Part shown: one piece after another, positions 23,566 through 32,106 of the stretch
Numbering within the stretch: position 1 is the first letter of the stretch
How the letters are laid out: the number at the start of each line of letters is the position of its first letter
Assembly (NCBI RefSeq): GCF_000526675.1
Contig: NZ_JAGN01000016.1
Location: 1-33,196, forward strand
Source: Atopobacter phocae ATCC BAA-285
GTDB lineage: Bacteria; Bacillota; Bacilli; Lactobacillales; Aerococcaceae
Direction: 5' to 3'
Length of the DNA: 33,196 bases
The notes under the pieces: model-generated
Databases searched by the model: none
Told to the model about the DNA's origin: nothing
Seen by the model: only the letters and a program-made list of their open reading frames with translations
Made by a program: the position numbers and the translations under genes

Positions 23566-25719
23566 ATGACATTAATTCGATATATTCGCACGTATTGGAA
23601 ATATGCGTTATTAATTTTTGCATGTTTAAGCATTCGCGCGTTCAGTGAATTATCGTTACCGGATTATACGAGTCGCTTGGTCGATGTAGGCATTCAACAA
23701 CAAGGAATTGAGTCGATAGTACCACGTGAAATGAGTCGTGAACTTTATACGTTTATTCAAGACGTCTCAGATGATGCGAATCGTGAACGTTTGACTCAAG
23801 CTTATTCAGTAAAAGACTCGATGTATGTATTGAAAACGAGTGCAGAAGAGTCACAGGACGTATTAGAAGACGCGATTCGTCTCCCGTTAGTCGTTTTAGG
23901 GGGAATGATGAAGCAACAAGACGTGTCATTTGAAGCCATGTTAGAGCGAACGAATCAATCGACCTTTTCGCCGGAACAATTGGCGCCGTTATTAAAAGAG
24001 GCACAAGCTTTAACAGACGGTGTTTCAGAAGGACTGCTCGATCAACAAGCCATTGAAGTGTTAAAAGCAGACGCTGTTTATCGTGGAGTTGATTTGAACC
24101 AACAGCAAATGAACTATCTCATTCAAACTGGGGTTAAAATGATGGGGTTCACTTTGCTTGCAGGATTGGCAACGGTTGTCGCAGGCTTTTTTGCCGCTCA
24201 AGTCGGTGCCAAAATCGGTCGAAACAAACGGCAACAATTATTTCAAAAAGTGTTACGTTTTTCTAATGCAGAGCTCGATCAATTTTCGACAGCTTCTTTA
24301 ATTACACGGTCAACGAATGATATTCAACAAATTCAAGTATCGATTACGATGTTTTTGACGTTAGCGTTTTTCTCGCCCATTATGGGGATTGGGAGTGTCG
24401 TCAACGCCTTTCGAGCGGATACGGGGATGACGTGGGTGATGGCAGTAGCTGTATTAATCGTCGGCGCTTTTGTAGGAGTTGTATTTGGTTTAGTAATGCC
24501 CAAATTTAGAAAGATGCAAAAAATTATCGATCGATTAAACTTGGTCAGTCGGGAATTTTTAACCGGACAGGAAGAAATACGTGTTTTTAGTCGTGAAGCA
24601 CATGAAGAAGAACGGTTTGATGAGGTGTCAAAAGAACTGATGCAAACCCAACTTTTTGTGACACGTTTTATGCAAACGATGGGACCATTTATGATTTTAG
24701 TAACAAATGGGATCATTGCATTAATTGTATGGGTTGCAGCCGGTCAAATTGACGTCGGTCAAATGCAGCTGGGTCAAATGATGGCGTTTATTACTTATAC
24801 AATGATTATGGTTCAAAGTTTTATGTTTTTAACGATGTTAACCATTATGATTCCACGAGCGAATGTATCTGCGGAACGAATTGAAGATGTCTTAGAAACA
24901 CCATTGTCGATTACTAATAACGACAAAACAGCGACACCCGCTTTACCACGAGGCGAAATGGCTTTCCATGGCGTTGATTTCCGTTTCAAAGGGGCTTCAA
25001 CGGATGCGTTGTCTCATATCGACTTTGTAGCAAAACCAGGTGAAACGACAGCGATTATTGGTAGTACAGGTAGTGGAAAATCTACGCTGTTAAATTTACT
25101 TGTTCGCTTTTATGATGTGACGAACGGATCAATTACAATCGATGGAATTGATATTCGTGACATGAATGTTCATGATTTACGCGCTCATATTGGATACGTT
25201 CCTCAAAAGGGTGTTCTCTTTAGTGGGGATATTGCAAAGAATATTAAATTTAGTGCGCCAGAAACCATTAGCGATGAGACGATGGAGCGTGTAGCAGCGA
25301 TTGCTCAAGCGACGGAGTTTATTGATGAAAAACCAGAAGGCTATCAAGCACCTATTTCGCAAGGTGGGTCGAATGTTTCAGGTGGGCAAAAACAACGTCT
25401 TGCGATTGCACGAGCGTTAGCAAAAGAGGCTCAAATTTTATTATTTGATGATAGTTTCTCTGCTTTAGATAATCAAACGGATCGCCGTTTGCGTCAAGAA
25501 TTATTAACACATTATCGCGACCGAACAATTATTATTGTCGCACAGCGTATTTCGACCATTTTGAAGGCAGATAAAATTATCGTGTTAGATGAAGGTGAAA
25601 TTGTCGGGATAGGAACACATGAGGAGTTACTCGCTCGATCAACGACCTATCGTGAAATTGCTGAAAGTCAGCTTTCGCAAGAAGAATTAGGGGAAGGCGG
25701 TGACACATATGGCAACTAA
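23566..25719 (+). CDS. ABC exporter half-transporter, degenerate-site subunit
   Basis: 717 residues. A six-helix exporter domain is followed by a nucleotide-binding domain with Walker A GSTGSGKST (499-507), signature VSGGQKQR and Walker B ILLFDDS, in which the catalytic Glu is Asp. This is the usual mark of the non-hydrolysing site in heterodimeric exporters (LmrC, EfrA, TM287 types). About 140 mostly hydrophilic, acidic residues (45-185) are inserted between the first and second helix and should lie outside the cell. Substrates are probably drugs or lipids, unproven. The next gene overlaps it and encodes the partner. Confidence 0.92.
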   Translation: MTLIRYIRTYWKYALLIFACLSIRAFSELSLPDYTSRLVDVGIQQQGIESIVPREMSRELYTFIQDVSDDANRERLTQAYSVKDSMYVLKTSAEESQDVLEDAIRLPLVVLGGMMKQQDVSFEAMLERTNQSTFSPEQLAPLLKEAQALTDGVSEGLLDQQAIEVLKADAVYRGVDLNQQQMNYLIQTGVKMMGFTLLAGLATVVAGFFAAQVGAKIGRNKRQQLFQKVLRFSNAELDQFSTASLITRSTNDIQQIQVSITMFLTLAFFSPIMGIGSVVNAFRADTGMTWVMAVAVLIVGAFVGVVFGLVMPKFRKMQKIIDRLNLVSREFLTGQEEIRVFSREAHEEERFDEVSKELMQTQLFVTRFMQTMGPFMILVTNGIIALIVWVAAGQIDVGQMQLGQMMAFITYTMIMVQSFMFLTMLTIMIPRANVSAERIEDVLETPLSITNNDKTATPALPRGEMAFHGVDFRFKGASTDALSHIDFVAKPGETTAIIGSTGSGKSTLLNLLVRFYDVTNGSITIDGIDIRDMNVHDLRAHIGYVPQKGVLFSGDIAKNIKFSAPETISDETMERVAAIAQATEFIDEKPEGYQAPISQGGSNVSGGQKQRLAIARALAKEAQILLFDDSFSALDNQTDRRLRQELLTHYRDRTIIIVAQRISTILKADKIIVLDEGEIVGIGTHEELLARSTTYREIAESQLSQEELGEGGDTYGN

Positions 25720-27559
25720 TCCAAAACAAACGACTCGTCCAATGCACGGTCCAGGACCTCGCGGAATGGTCGCTGCTAAACCGAAACATTTTAAACAAAC
25801 GATGATCAAAATAGCAAAGTACTTATGGCCACATAAAATGGCGTTATCTGTTGTGATGATTAGTGCGATTTTAAGTACAGTCTTTCTCGTTATTGGACCT
25901 CGCATCTTGAGTCGCGCCATTGATGTGCTGTTAAATGGTTTAATGGCGAAAGTTCGAAATGATGGCGCCATTGATTTTAATCAAATTGGTTATTGGCTAC
26001 TCATCATGTTAGGGCTGTATATTTTATCGAGTGCCGCGATGTTAGTGCAAGGCTTAGTCATGACTCAAGTTACTCAAAAGGTCGTTTATAATTTACGAAA
26101 AGAAATGAGTCAAAAAATTAATCGAATGGCGATGAGTTACTTTGAAGAACAACCGTTTGGCGAAGTTTTATCGCGCATTACAAATGACATGGACACATTT
26201 ACTCAAGCTTTGAATAACTCGGTCGCTCAAGCGGTATCGAGTGTGGTTCAAATTGTCGGAATTGTTATTATGATGTTAACAATTAGTCCGTTAATGACAG
26301 GTATTACGTTAATTATTTTACCTTTATCTGTCGTAATCTTAGGAACGATTATGAAGTTTAGTCAGAAACACTTTAAAGCGCAACAAAAAGGGCTAGGACA
26401 AATTAATGGCCAAGTAGAAGAAGTATATGCAGGTCAACAAATTGTGAAGGCTTTTAATCAAGAAGCCAATCAGGAAGTTATTTTCCAATCGGCTAATGAC
26501 CAGTTGTATCATGCGGCTTGGAAGAGTCAATTTTTCTCGGGATTGATGATGCCGTTAATGAGTTTTATTGCTAACTTGGGATATGTGGCTGTTGTGATTT
26601 TAGGAAGTGTATTAGCGATGAATGGATCGATTACAGTCGGTTCGATTCAAGCATTTATTCAGTACATGCGAAACTTCACGCAACCGATTAGACAGTTAGC
26701 TCAAATTAGTAACATGCTACAAAGTATGGCGGCAGGAGCAGAACGAGTATTTGAATTTTTAGAAGAACCTAATGAAGCTGATGAGGGGACGCGTCAATTT
26801 GATCCAACTCAAGCCAAAGGAGCCGTGACATTTGATCAAGTATCATTTGGCTATCAACCGAATGAACCGATTATTAAGTCGTTTAATGTCCAAGTAGAAC
26901 CCGGACAAAAAATTGCGATTGTCGGACCAACTGGAGCGGGGAAAACAACGATTGTTAAATTGTTACTTCGATTTTATGATGTCGATGAGGGACGGATTTT
27001 AATTGATGGAGTGGATAGTCGCTCATTTCAACGAACCGAGCTTCGCCAATATTTTGGAATGGTGATGCAAGATACGTGGTTGTTCAATGGTACCATTATG
27101 GAAAACTTGCGCTATGGTAATTTAAATGCAACCGACGAGCAAGTGATTCAGGCGGCTAAATCTGCGCGAGTGGATCACTTTATTCGGACTTTGCCAGAGG
27201 GTTATCAAACAGTCATGAATGAAAATAGTGATAACATTAGTCAAGGTCAAAAGCAATTATTGACGATCGCACGAGCGATTTTAGCAGATATGCCGATATT
27301 AATTTTAGATGAAGCTACTTCGAGCGTTGATACGCGAACAGAACTATTGATTCAAGAAGCGATGGACCAACTAATGGGAAATCGCACGAGTTTCGTCATT
27401 GCCCATCGTCTCTCCACTATTAAAAATGCCGACCGTATTTTAGTAATGGATCAGGGGAATATTATCGAACAAGGTACACATGAAGAATTAATTGAGCAAG
27501 GTGGTTTCTACTATGACTTGTATAACAGCCAGTTTGAAACGATAGAAGAAGCCGATTAA
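25709..27559 (+). CDS. ABC exporter half-transporter, catalytic subunit
   Basis: 616 residues. Exporter domain, then Walker A GPTGAGKTT (about 406-414), Walker B ILILDEATSSVD with the catalytic Glu intact, and a degenerate signature ISQGQKQL in place of LSGGQ. The combination mirrors the partner and makes a heterodimer with one working site. The start is taken at ATG 25709 (GGGAAGG at 11 bases); GTG 25700 is too close to that site. The gene overlaps the first one by 11 bases. A hydrophilic N-terminal extension rich in Pro, Gly and Lys precedes the first helix. Confidence 0.93.
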   Translation: MATNPKQTTRPMHGPGPRGMVAAKPKHFKQTMIKIAKYLWPHKMALSVVMISAILSTVFLVIGPRILSRAIDVLLNGLMAKVRNDGAIDFNQIGYWLLIMLGLYILSSAAMLVQGLVMTQVTQKVVYNLRKEMSQKINRMAMSYFEEQPFGEVLSRITNDMDTFTQALNNSVAQAVSSVVQIVGIVIMMLTISPLMTGITLIILPLSVVILGTIMKFSQKHFKAQQKGLGQINGQVEEVYAGQQIVKAFNQEANQEVIFQSANDQLYHAAWKSQFFSGLMMPLMSFIANLGYVAVVILGSVLAMNGSITVGSIQAFIQYMRNFTQPIRQLAQISNMLQSMAAGAERVFEFLEEPNEADEGTRQFDPTQAKGAVTFDQVSFGYQPNEPIIKSFNVQVEPGQKIAIVGPTGAGKTTIVKLLLRFYDVDEGRILIDGVDSRSFQRTELRQYFGMVMQDTWLFNGTIMENLRYGNLNATDEQVIQAAKSARVDHFIRTLPEGYQTVMNENSDNISQGQKQLLTIARAILADMPILILDEATSSVDTRTELLIQEAMDQLMGNRTSFVIAHRLSTIKNADRILVMDQGNIIEQGTHEELIEQGGFYYDLYNSQFETIEEAD

Positions 27560-27568
27560 AGTGCAAAG

Positions 27569-27598
27569 AAAAGAGGGGGAAAGAAACCTCTCTTTTTT
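27569..27598 (+). terminator. Terminator after the exporter operon
   Basis: AAAGAGG, loop of about 10 bases, CCTCTCTTTTTT, with one mismatch in the stem. Confidence 0.75.
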
Positions 27599-27623
27599 GG
27601 TATACGAGCGCTTATCGTTTTGT

Positions 27624-27652
27624 TTGAAAGTGTAGCACCATTCGGGTAGAAT
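27624..27652 (+). promoter_or_regulatory. Promoter of the DUF1361 gene
   Basis: TTGAAA (27624-27629), a 17-base spacer and TAGAAT (27647-27652), 52 bases before the start codon: a good vegetative promoter match. Confidence 0.7.
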
Positions 27653-27704
27653 GTAGAAGTTATTGCCCAATAATTGTTATAGAAAACCAAAGGAAGGGTC
27701 CATC

Positions 27705-28403
27705 ATGCGTCATCAAAATCGTACGTTACAAAACCGTTTAATTCTTGCTTGTATGGGGATGTTGACCATCATGATCTTACTGGTGGGATTATCAACAGGC
27801 ATTGCCCAATATTATTTAATTTGGAATATATTTTTAGCCTATATTCCATATGGACTCGCTCAATTAATTGTGCGAGAAAACTGGAAAGGATGGAAGAGTC
27901 GTTTGACTTTTTTCGTCTGGCTGATTTTCTATCCGAATGCTTTTTATGTCATTACAGATTTGATTCATCTTCAAAACGATGTGTATTACTATTTTCAAGC
28001 AAATGAACGTGTAACATACGTGACCAGTTCATTTATATGGGGACGTTTTTTGACACTGTTATTTGCCGTATTAATTAGTACCAACTTAAGTTATCATGCG
28101 CTATATATGGTATATTGGAAAACTTTCCGACATAATTATTCCATTAAAACGGCCTTGTTCTTTTCAAGCATGGTGAGTTTATTAACAGGTGTTGGAATTG
28201 TGTTAGGTCGATTTTTCCGTTTGAATACGTGGGATATTTTCGCGAGACCACATATCATTTTAGAAAAATTAGCTCTTTTAATTGACCCTAATTACATTAA
28301 ACTAATTTTATTATTTACAATTAGTCATTTCATGTTAATTTTCTTTATGTATATTATTCGAGAGCGAGATACGAACTCGTTAGCTCATCAACGTTTTTTA
28401 TAA
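27705..28403 (+). CDS. DUF1361 family membrane protein
   Basis: 232 residues with about six hydrophobic segments. LIWNIFLAYIPYGLAQL, then LIFYPNAFYVITDLIHL, are the signature of DUF1361 membrane proteins, whose function is unknown. The start at 27705 follows AAGGAAGGG; a longer in-frame start lacks a ribosome site. It has its own promoter and terminator, so it is a single-gene unit. Confidence 0.85.
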   Translation: MRHQNRTLQNRLILACMGMLTIMILLVGLSTGIAQYYLIWNIFLAYIPYGLAQLIVRENWKGWKSRLTFFVWLIFYPNAFYVITDLIHLQNDVYYYFQANERVTYVTSSFIWGRFLTLLFAVLISTNLSYHALYMVYWKTFRHNYSIKTALFFSSMVSLLTGVGIVLGRFFRLNTWDIFARPHIILEKLALLIDPNYIKLILLFTISHFMLIFFMYIIRERDTNSLAHQRFL

Positions 28404-28405
28404 AA

Positions 28406-28438
28406 AAAAAGCCTTAGAGATAGAACTCTAGGCTTTTT
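28406..28438. terminator. Bidirectional terminator, DUF1361 gene and ECF S-component gene
   Basis: AAAAAGCC-T-TAGAG, loop ATAGAA, CTCTAGGCTTTTT, one bulged T. A- and T-runs on both sides serve the two convergent genes. Confidence 0.9.
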
Positions 28439-28449
28439 ATTATGCATGT

Positions 28450-28989
28450 TTAGATGCGTTTAAGAATTCGTGTGAAAATAGGGACTAATATAGGTGTTAA
28501 AACAACAGTGAAAATTGCTGAAAAGAATGTGCCACCCATGCTACCAATTGATGCAACTAAAGCGGTTTGGAATAGAGCATTTAAAAGGAACATTTGTTTG
28601 AACATATATACACCAAAATTAATAACGATTTTAACTAACCCAGCCATAATTCCTGTAATCACAATATTAGTAGTTGTTGGCACTCCACGAAGTAAACGAT
28701 AATAAACTAAATAAGTCACTGCCATAACAACCAATGTTTCGATTACAACTTGTGGAATGGATGTAACATAACCATTTAATAAATCAAATATAATTAAGCC
28801 AATAACAGCTGCGGCAGTTCCACGACGCATGCCTAAAACGAGAGCACCTGCTAAAACTAATGCATTACCGATATGAACAAAAGGTGCTCCAGTAAAAGCG
28901 GGCATAGGAATACGGAAAAATTGAATACCTAAGAAAATTAAAGTAGCGTAAGCCGCTGTAATAGTTAAATCACGAGTTTTATTATTCAT
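28450..28989 (-). CDS. ECF transporter S component, probably for a vitamin B6 form
   Basis: 179 residues with about six membrane helices. The N-terminal AAYATLIFLG and the loop GAPFVHIGNALVLAGALVLG are typical of ECF S components, which bind a vitamin and use a shared EcfAAT energising module (not in the window). Its start lies 15 bases after the stop of a pyridoxal-kinase-like gene, and has its own ribosome site (TAGGAGGAA). From this pairing I infer a PdxU-type B6 transporter; thiamine or hydroxymethylpyrimidine cannot be excluded. Confidence 0.8.
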   Translation of the reverse strand: MNNKTRDLTITAAYATLIFLGIQFFRIPMPAFTGAPFVHIGNALVLAGALVLGMRRGTAAAVIGLIIFDLLNGYVTSIPQVVIETLVVMAVTYLVYYRLLRGVPTTTNIVITGIMAGLVKIVINFGVYMFKQMFLLNALFQTALVASIGSMGGTFFSAIFTVVLTPILVPIFTRILKRI

Positions 28990-29004
28990 TTGATCAAGTT
29001 CCTC

Positions 29005-29829
29005 CTAATCGGTCGATAAGAATGTCTGAATATCTGTTAAATAGGGTTCATAAACTAACCCTTCAAACGGTACATTGGTTTGTTCCAATGACTTGGAAAT
29101 AAATTGTTGTGCGAAGGGAATGCTCTCGCTAATTGGTCGTTTATTCAATGTTAAACCGACAATTAATTGCCCATAAACATCGCCCATGCCTGTTGCTTGT
29201 CGATCTAATCGCTTCACAGGATAAGCTTGGAAATCATTCGCTTGTGTTTCAGGGTGAAGTCGAATGACCCATGTAATTAATTGTTCAGCGTAAGGAACGC
29301 CAGTAATCACCCACGTAGCGGTTGAATTAATCGCTAATAAACGCTGGAATAACTTGTTCAAAAATTTATGTCCAGGTTCTGAATCATATGGGATGTCTGC
29401 AATAAAACAGGCTTCCGTTAGATTAGGTGTAAGTAGCTGAGCACGTTGAATTAATGGTAATAAATGCGAAACAAAAGGTTCTTTAAAAAAACGATAATAG
29501 CGACCATTATCTCCCATAATTGGATCAACATACAAAGGAAGGTGTTGATCATCAATATACTGTACTAAACAATCGATTTGTTCCTTATCATGAAATAATC
29601 CAGTCATAACAACATTTGGAGGCACTTCTAACTGTTTAGCATGCGTCAGTGTGTGCTCGAATAAATCGTTCACCGGATAAACTTGCGTCGTAGTATAGCC
29701 TAAATGACTTTCTAATAAACAAGTAGGTAGTAAGGACGTCTGAATGCCCATATGAGAGAATAGCGGATAACTAACAGAACCAGCCACTCGACCAAAAACG
29801 GGTAAATCATTAACAACCAATAAATGCAT
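29005..29829 (-). CDS. Pyridoxal/pyridoxine kinase-like protein (PdxK/PdxY type)
   Basis: 274 residues of the ribokinase fold. Visible family marks are VNDLPVFGRVAGS at the N terminus, YVDPIMGDNGRYY, TPNLTEACFI and the catalytic aspartate in ATGMGDVYGQL. It should phosphorylate pyridoxal, pyridoxine or pyridoxamine with ATP; a ThiD-like activity on hydroxymethylpyrimidine is the alternative. ATG 29829 is preferred over GTG 29832 because AAAGGAG lies 7 bases before it. First gene of a two-gene unit with the ECF S component. Confidence 0.85.
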   Translation of the reverse strand: MHLLVVNDLPVFGRVAGSVSYPLFSHMGIQTSLLPTCLLESHLGYTTTQVYPVNDLFEHTLTHAKQLEVPPNVVMTGLFHDKEQIDCLVQYIDDQHLPLYVDPIMGDNGRYYRFFKEPFVSHLLPLIQRAQLLTPNLTEACFIADIPYDSEPGHKFLNKLFQRLLAINSTATWVITGVPYAEQLITWVIRLHPETQANDFQAYPVKRLDRQATGMGDVYGQLIVGLTLNKRPISESIPFAQQFISKSLEQTNVPFEGLVYEPYLTDIQTFLSTD

Positions 29830-29869
29830 CACGTATCTCCTTTCTGATAGAATAAGTGAAACATCTCAA

Positions 29870-29898
29870 CTGATGATCAGTAAGACGATATCATTATA
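29870..29898 (-). promoter_or_regulatory. Candidate promoter and small dyad for the kinase/S-component unit
   Basis: On the minus strand TATAAT (29893-29898) precedes a 5-3-5 dyad, ACTGA TGA TCAGT (about 29871-29883), which would lie near the transcription start. A regulator is not identified, and the -35 is weak. Confidence 0.4.
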
Positions 29899-29995
29899 TC
29901 ACGTGATTCTATGAAAGCGATAAATAAATGTTTTTGCTTGATTACGAAGGATTCAATCAATCGGAAAACAATAACTGTTGGAATAACGCAGATTA

Positions 29996-30004
29996 TGGTA
30001 AAAT
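29996..30004 (+). promoter_or_regulatory. Extended -10 promoter of the aminopeptidase operon
   Basis: TGGTAAAAT within ATTATGGTAAAATG, 50 bases before the start; nearly the same sequence as the -10 region of the DtxR-family gene (ATTATGGTATAATG). Confidence 0.55.
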
Positions 30005-30053
30005 GTAAAATGAATGACATGAAATAACGGAAAGAAAAGATAGGAGAATGATG

Positions 30054-31286
30054 ATGGTAGAAACATTCCAAGATAAATTAGAAAAATATGCACGTGTATT
30101 AGTCGAAAAAGGATTAAACGTTCAACCAGGTGAAACAGTAGCAGTGAACATTCCCGTATTCAATTATGAATTAGCACGTCTAATTACGCGATTCAGCTAT
30201 GAGCGTGGCGCAGCTGAAGTAATTGTAGATTACTCCGATTCACATCGTCAACGCGAAAACTTCTTACACGCAAAGGAGGAACGGATTGTCAATGTACCTG
30301 AACATGCAATCAAAAAAATGGAATACTTATTAGAGAAGAAAGCAAGTCGTTTAAGCATTGTCGGTGGCGACCCAGATGCATTGAATGGTGTGGACCATGA
30401 TCGCTTAAGTCGTGCAATGAAAGCCAATGGAATTGCGATGAAGCCAATGCGTATGGCAACACAAGCTAACGAAGTAGCTTGGACAGTAGCTGCAGCAGCA
30501 ACTCCTGAATGGGCAGCAAAAGTATTTCCAGATTTAGACGAACAAGCCGGCGTTGAAAAATTATGGGAACAAATTTTCAAAACGGTTCGAATTGATACGC
30601 CAGACCCAATTGAAGCATGGAACTTGCATGAAGCACAATTAGTAGCAAAAGCAACTTGGTTAAACGATGAACAATTTGATGCTTTACGTTATGAAGCGCC
30701 AGGAACAGACTTTATTGTCGGTTTACCACAAAATCATGTGTGGGAAGCAGCGGGCTCAACAAGTCGTCAAGGCACACGTTTTATCGCGAATATGCCAACC
30801 GAAGAAGTCTTTACTGCGCCTGATTTCCGTCGGGCAGAAGGATATGTTGCTAGCACTAAACCATTAAGTTACGCGGGCAATGTCATTGAAGACATGGTCT
30901 TTGAATTTAAAGATGGAAAAGTGGTAAATGTAACGGCTAAAAAAGGCGAAGAAACGATTAAACGTTTAGTAGAAGAAAATAAAGGCGCGGAATGCTTAGG
31001 TGAAGTAGCCTTAGTTCCAGATCCATCACCAATTTCACAAAGTGGTATTATTTTCTTCAATACATTATTCGATGAAAATGCATCAAACCATTTAGCACTT
31101 GGATCAGCCTATGCATCAAGTGTTGAGGGCGGCGTGGATATGACTCAAGAAGAACTTGAGGCAGCTGGTTTAAACCGTTCTGACACACACGTCGACTTTA
31201 TGATTGGATCTGCTGAAATGAATGTTTACGGTATTCGCGCAAACGGAGAAGAAGTACAAATTTTACGTAACGGAGACTGGGCATAA
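30054..31286 (+). CDS. pepS: M29-family aminopeptidase (PepS/AmpS type)
   Basis: 410 residues, the usual length of the thermophilic aminopeptidase family M29. It is a cytosolic dimetal exopeptidase that removes N-terminal residues from short peptides. Family marks are LARLITRFSYERGA near the N terminus, GLPQNHVWEAAGSTSRQGTRFIANMPTEEVFTAP in short blocks in the middle, and SDTHVDFMIGS near the C terminus, carrying metal-binding Glu, His and Asp. Three ATG codons stand in a row at 30048, 30051 and 30054; the third is best spaced from AGGAG. First gene of a four-gene operon. Confidence 0.93.
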   Translation: MVETFQDKLEKYARVLVEKGLNVQPGETVAVNIPVFNYELARLITRFSYERGAAEVIVDYSDSHRQRENFLHAKEERIVNVPEHAIKKMEYLLEKKASRLSIVGGDPDALNGVDHDRLSRAMKANGIAMKPMRMATQANEVAWTVAAAATPEWAAKVFPDLDEQAGVEKLWEQIFKTVRIDTPDPIEAWNLHEAQLVAKATWLNDEQFDALRYEAPGTDFIVGLPQNHVWEAAGSTSRQGTRFIANMPTEEVFTAPDFRRAEGYVASTKPLSYAGNVIEDMVFEFKDGKVVNVTAKKGEETIKRLVEENKGAECLGEVALVPDPSPISQSGIIFFNTLFDENASNHLALGSAYASSVEGGVDMTQEELEAAGLNRSDTHVDFMIGSAEMNVYGIRANGEEVQILRNGDWA

Positions 31287-31306
31287 GCTTAGACAAGGAG
31301 CGTGAC

Positions 31307-31630
31307 ATGGAGCCTAAGAAGCGATCACATTTATTGGATGGATTGAAACCCATTAAACCAGAAGAATTAGCCGCTCTTCAGCAAACCGTTGAAAAAAAGT
31401 TAAAGTATAATAGCTGGGTGATGTTAGGCGTAATGATTTTCTTCTTTTTCACGTTGATTTATGTCGTGAGTTTGTTTAATGATGAAACTGCACGTCCCAA
31501 TCGACGAATGGAAACCATTCACCAGCAAGAAGTGAAGCAACTGAAACAACAAGTCAACGAACAACAAAAACAAATCGATCAATTACTACAAGATATACAA
31601 ACCATTAAAAAACAAGTTAATGAGGAGTGA
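31307..31630 (+). CDS. Small membrane protein with C-terminal coiled coil, unknown
   Basis: 107 residues: a basic and acidic N-terminal region of about 35 residues, one membrane helix (about 37-58, WVMLGVMIFFFFTLIYVVSLF), and a coiled coil of about 40 residues rich in Gln, Lys and Glu (QQEVKQLKQQVNEQQKQID). No known family was recognised. It lies 20 bases after pepS and 4 bases before the flavodoxin start, whose ribosome site is inside its last codons, so it is tightly coupled to both. Confidence 0.75.
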   Translation: MEPKKRSHLLDGLKPIKPEELAALQQTVEKKLKYNSWVMLGVMIFFFFTLIYVVSLFNDETARPNRRMETIHQQEVKQLKQQVNEQQKQIDQLLQDIQTIKKQVNEE

Positions 31631-31634
31631 TCAC

Positions 31635-32093
31635 ATGGCAAAAGCATTGATTATTTATGCAAGTTTAACAGGAAATACAGAAGAAATTTGTGATATTTTA
31701 GCTGATGCATTAGAAGAACGCGGCATTGAAGTCGATATGGATAACTCATCGCAAGCAATGGGAGACGACTTCTTAGATTATGATATCTGTATCGTAGGAA
31801 CATATACGTATGGAACAGATGGAGATTTACCAGACGAAATCGTTGATTTATATGAAGATTTAGCAGAAATCGATTTAACAGGTAAGTTATATGCAGCGGT
31901 TGGGTCAGGCGATACATTTTACGAAAAATTCTGTCAATCGGTTATTGATTTCGACGAACAATTGGCCAAAACAGGTGCAACAAAAGGTGGGGACATGGTT
32001 ATGGTTAACTTGAACCCAGAAGAAGAAGACATTATCGAAATCGAACGTTTAGCAGACCAATTGAAAGCTGCAGTGGAAGCTTCTGGCAACTAA
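31635..32093 (+). CDS. Flavodoxin
   Basis: 152 residues of the short-chain flavodoxin type. The FMN phosphate loop SLTGNTEEI is at the N terminus (about residues 10-18), and the isoalloxazine-contacting loops are visible as TYTYGTDGDLPDE and GSGDTFYEKFCQ. It is an acidic, cytosolic one-electron carrier. The ATG at 31635 follows GAGGAGTG; a start five codons upstream would overlap the previous gene and has a poorer site. Redox partner is not evident in this operon. Confidence 0.95.
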   Translation: MAKALIIYASLTGNTEEICDILADALEERGIEVDMDNSSQAMGDDFLDYDICIVGTYTYGTDGDLPDEIVDLYEDLAEIDLTGKLYAAVGSGDTFYEKFCQSVIDFDEQLAKTGATKGGDMVMVNLNPEEEDIIEIERLADQLKAAVEASGN

Positions 32094-32106
32094 ACTAGGA
32101 CAACGA

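Noticed and set aside
24333-24716. 127-codon open frame on the minus strand inside the exporter gene
   Set aside because: Shadow frame; low-complexity composition with no start signal.
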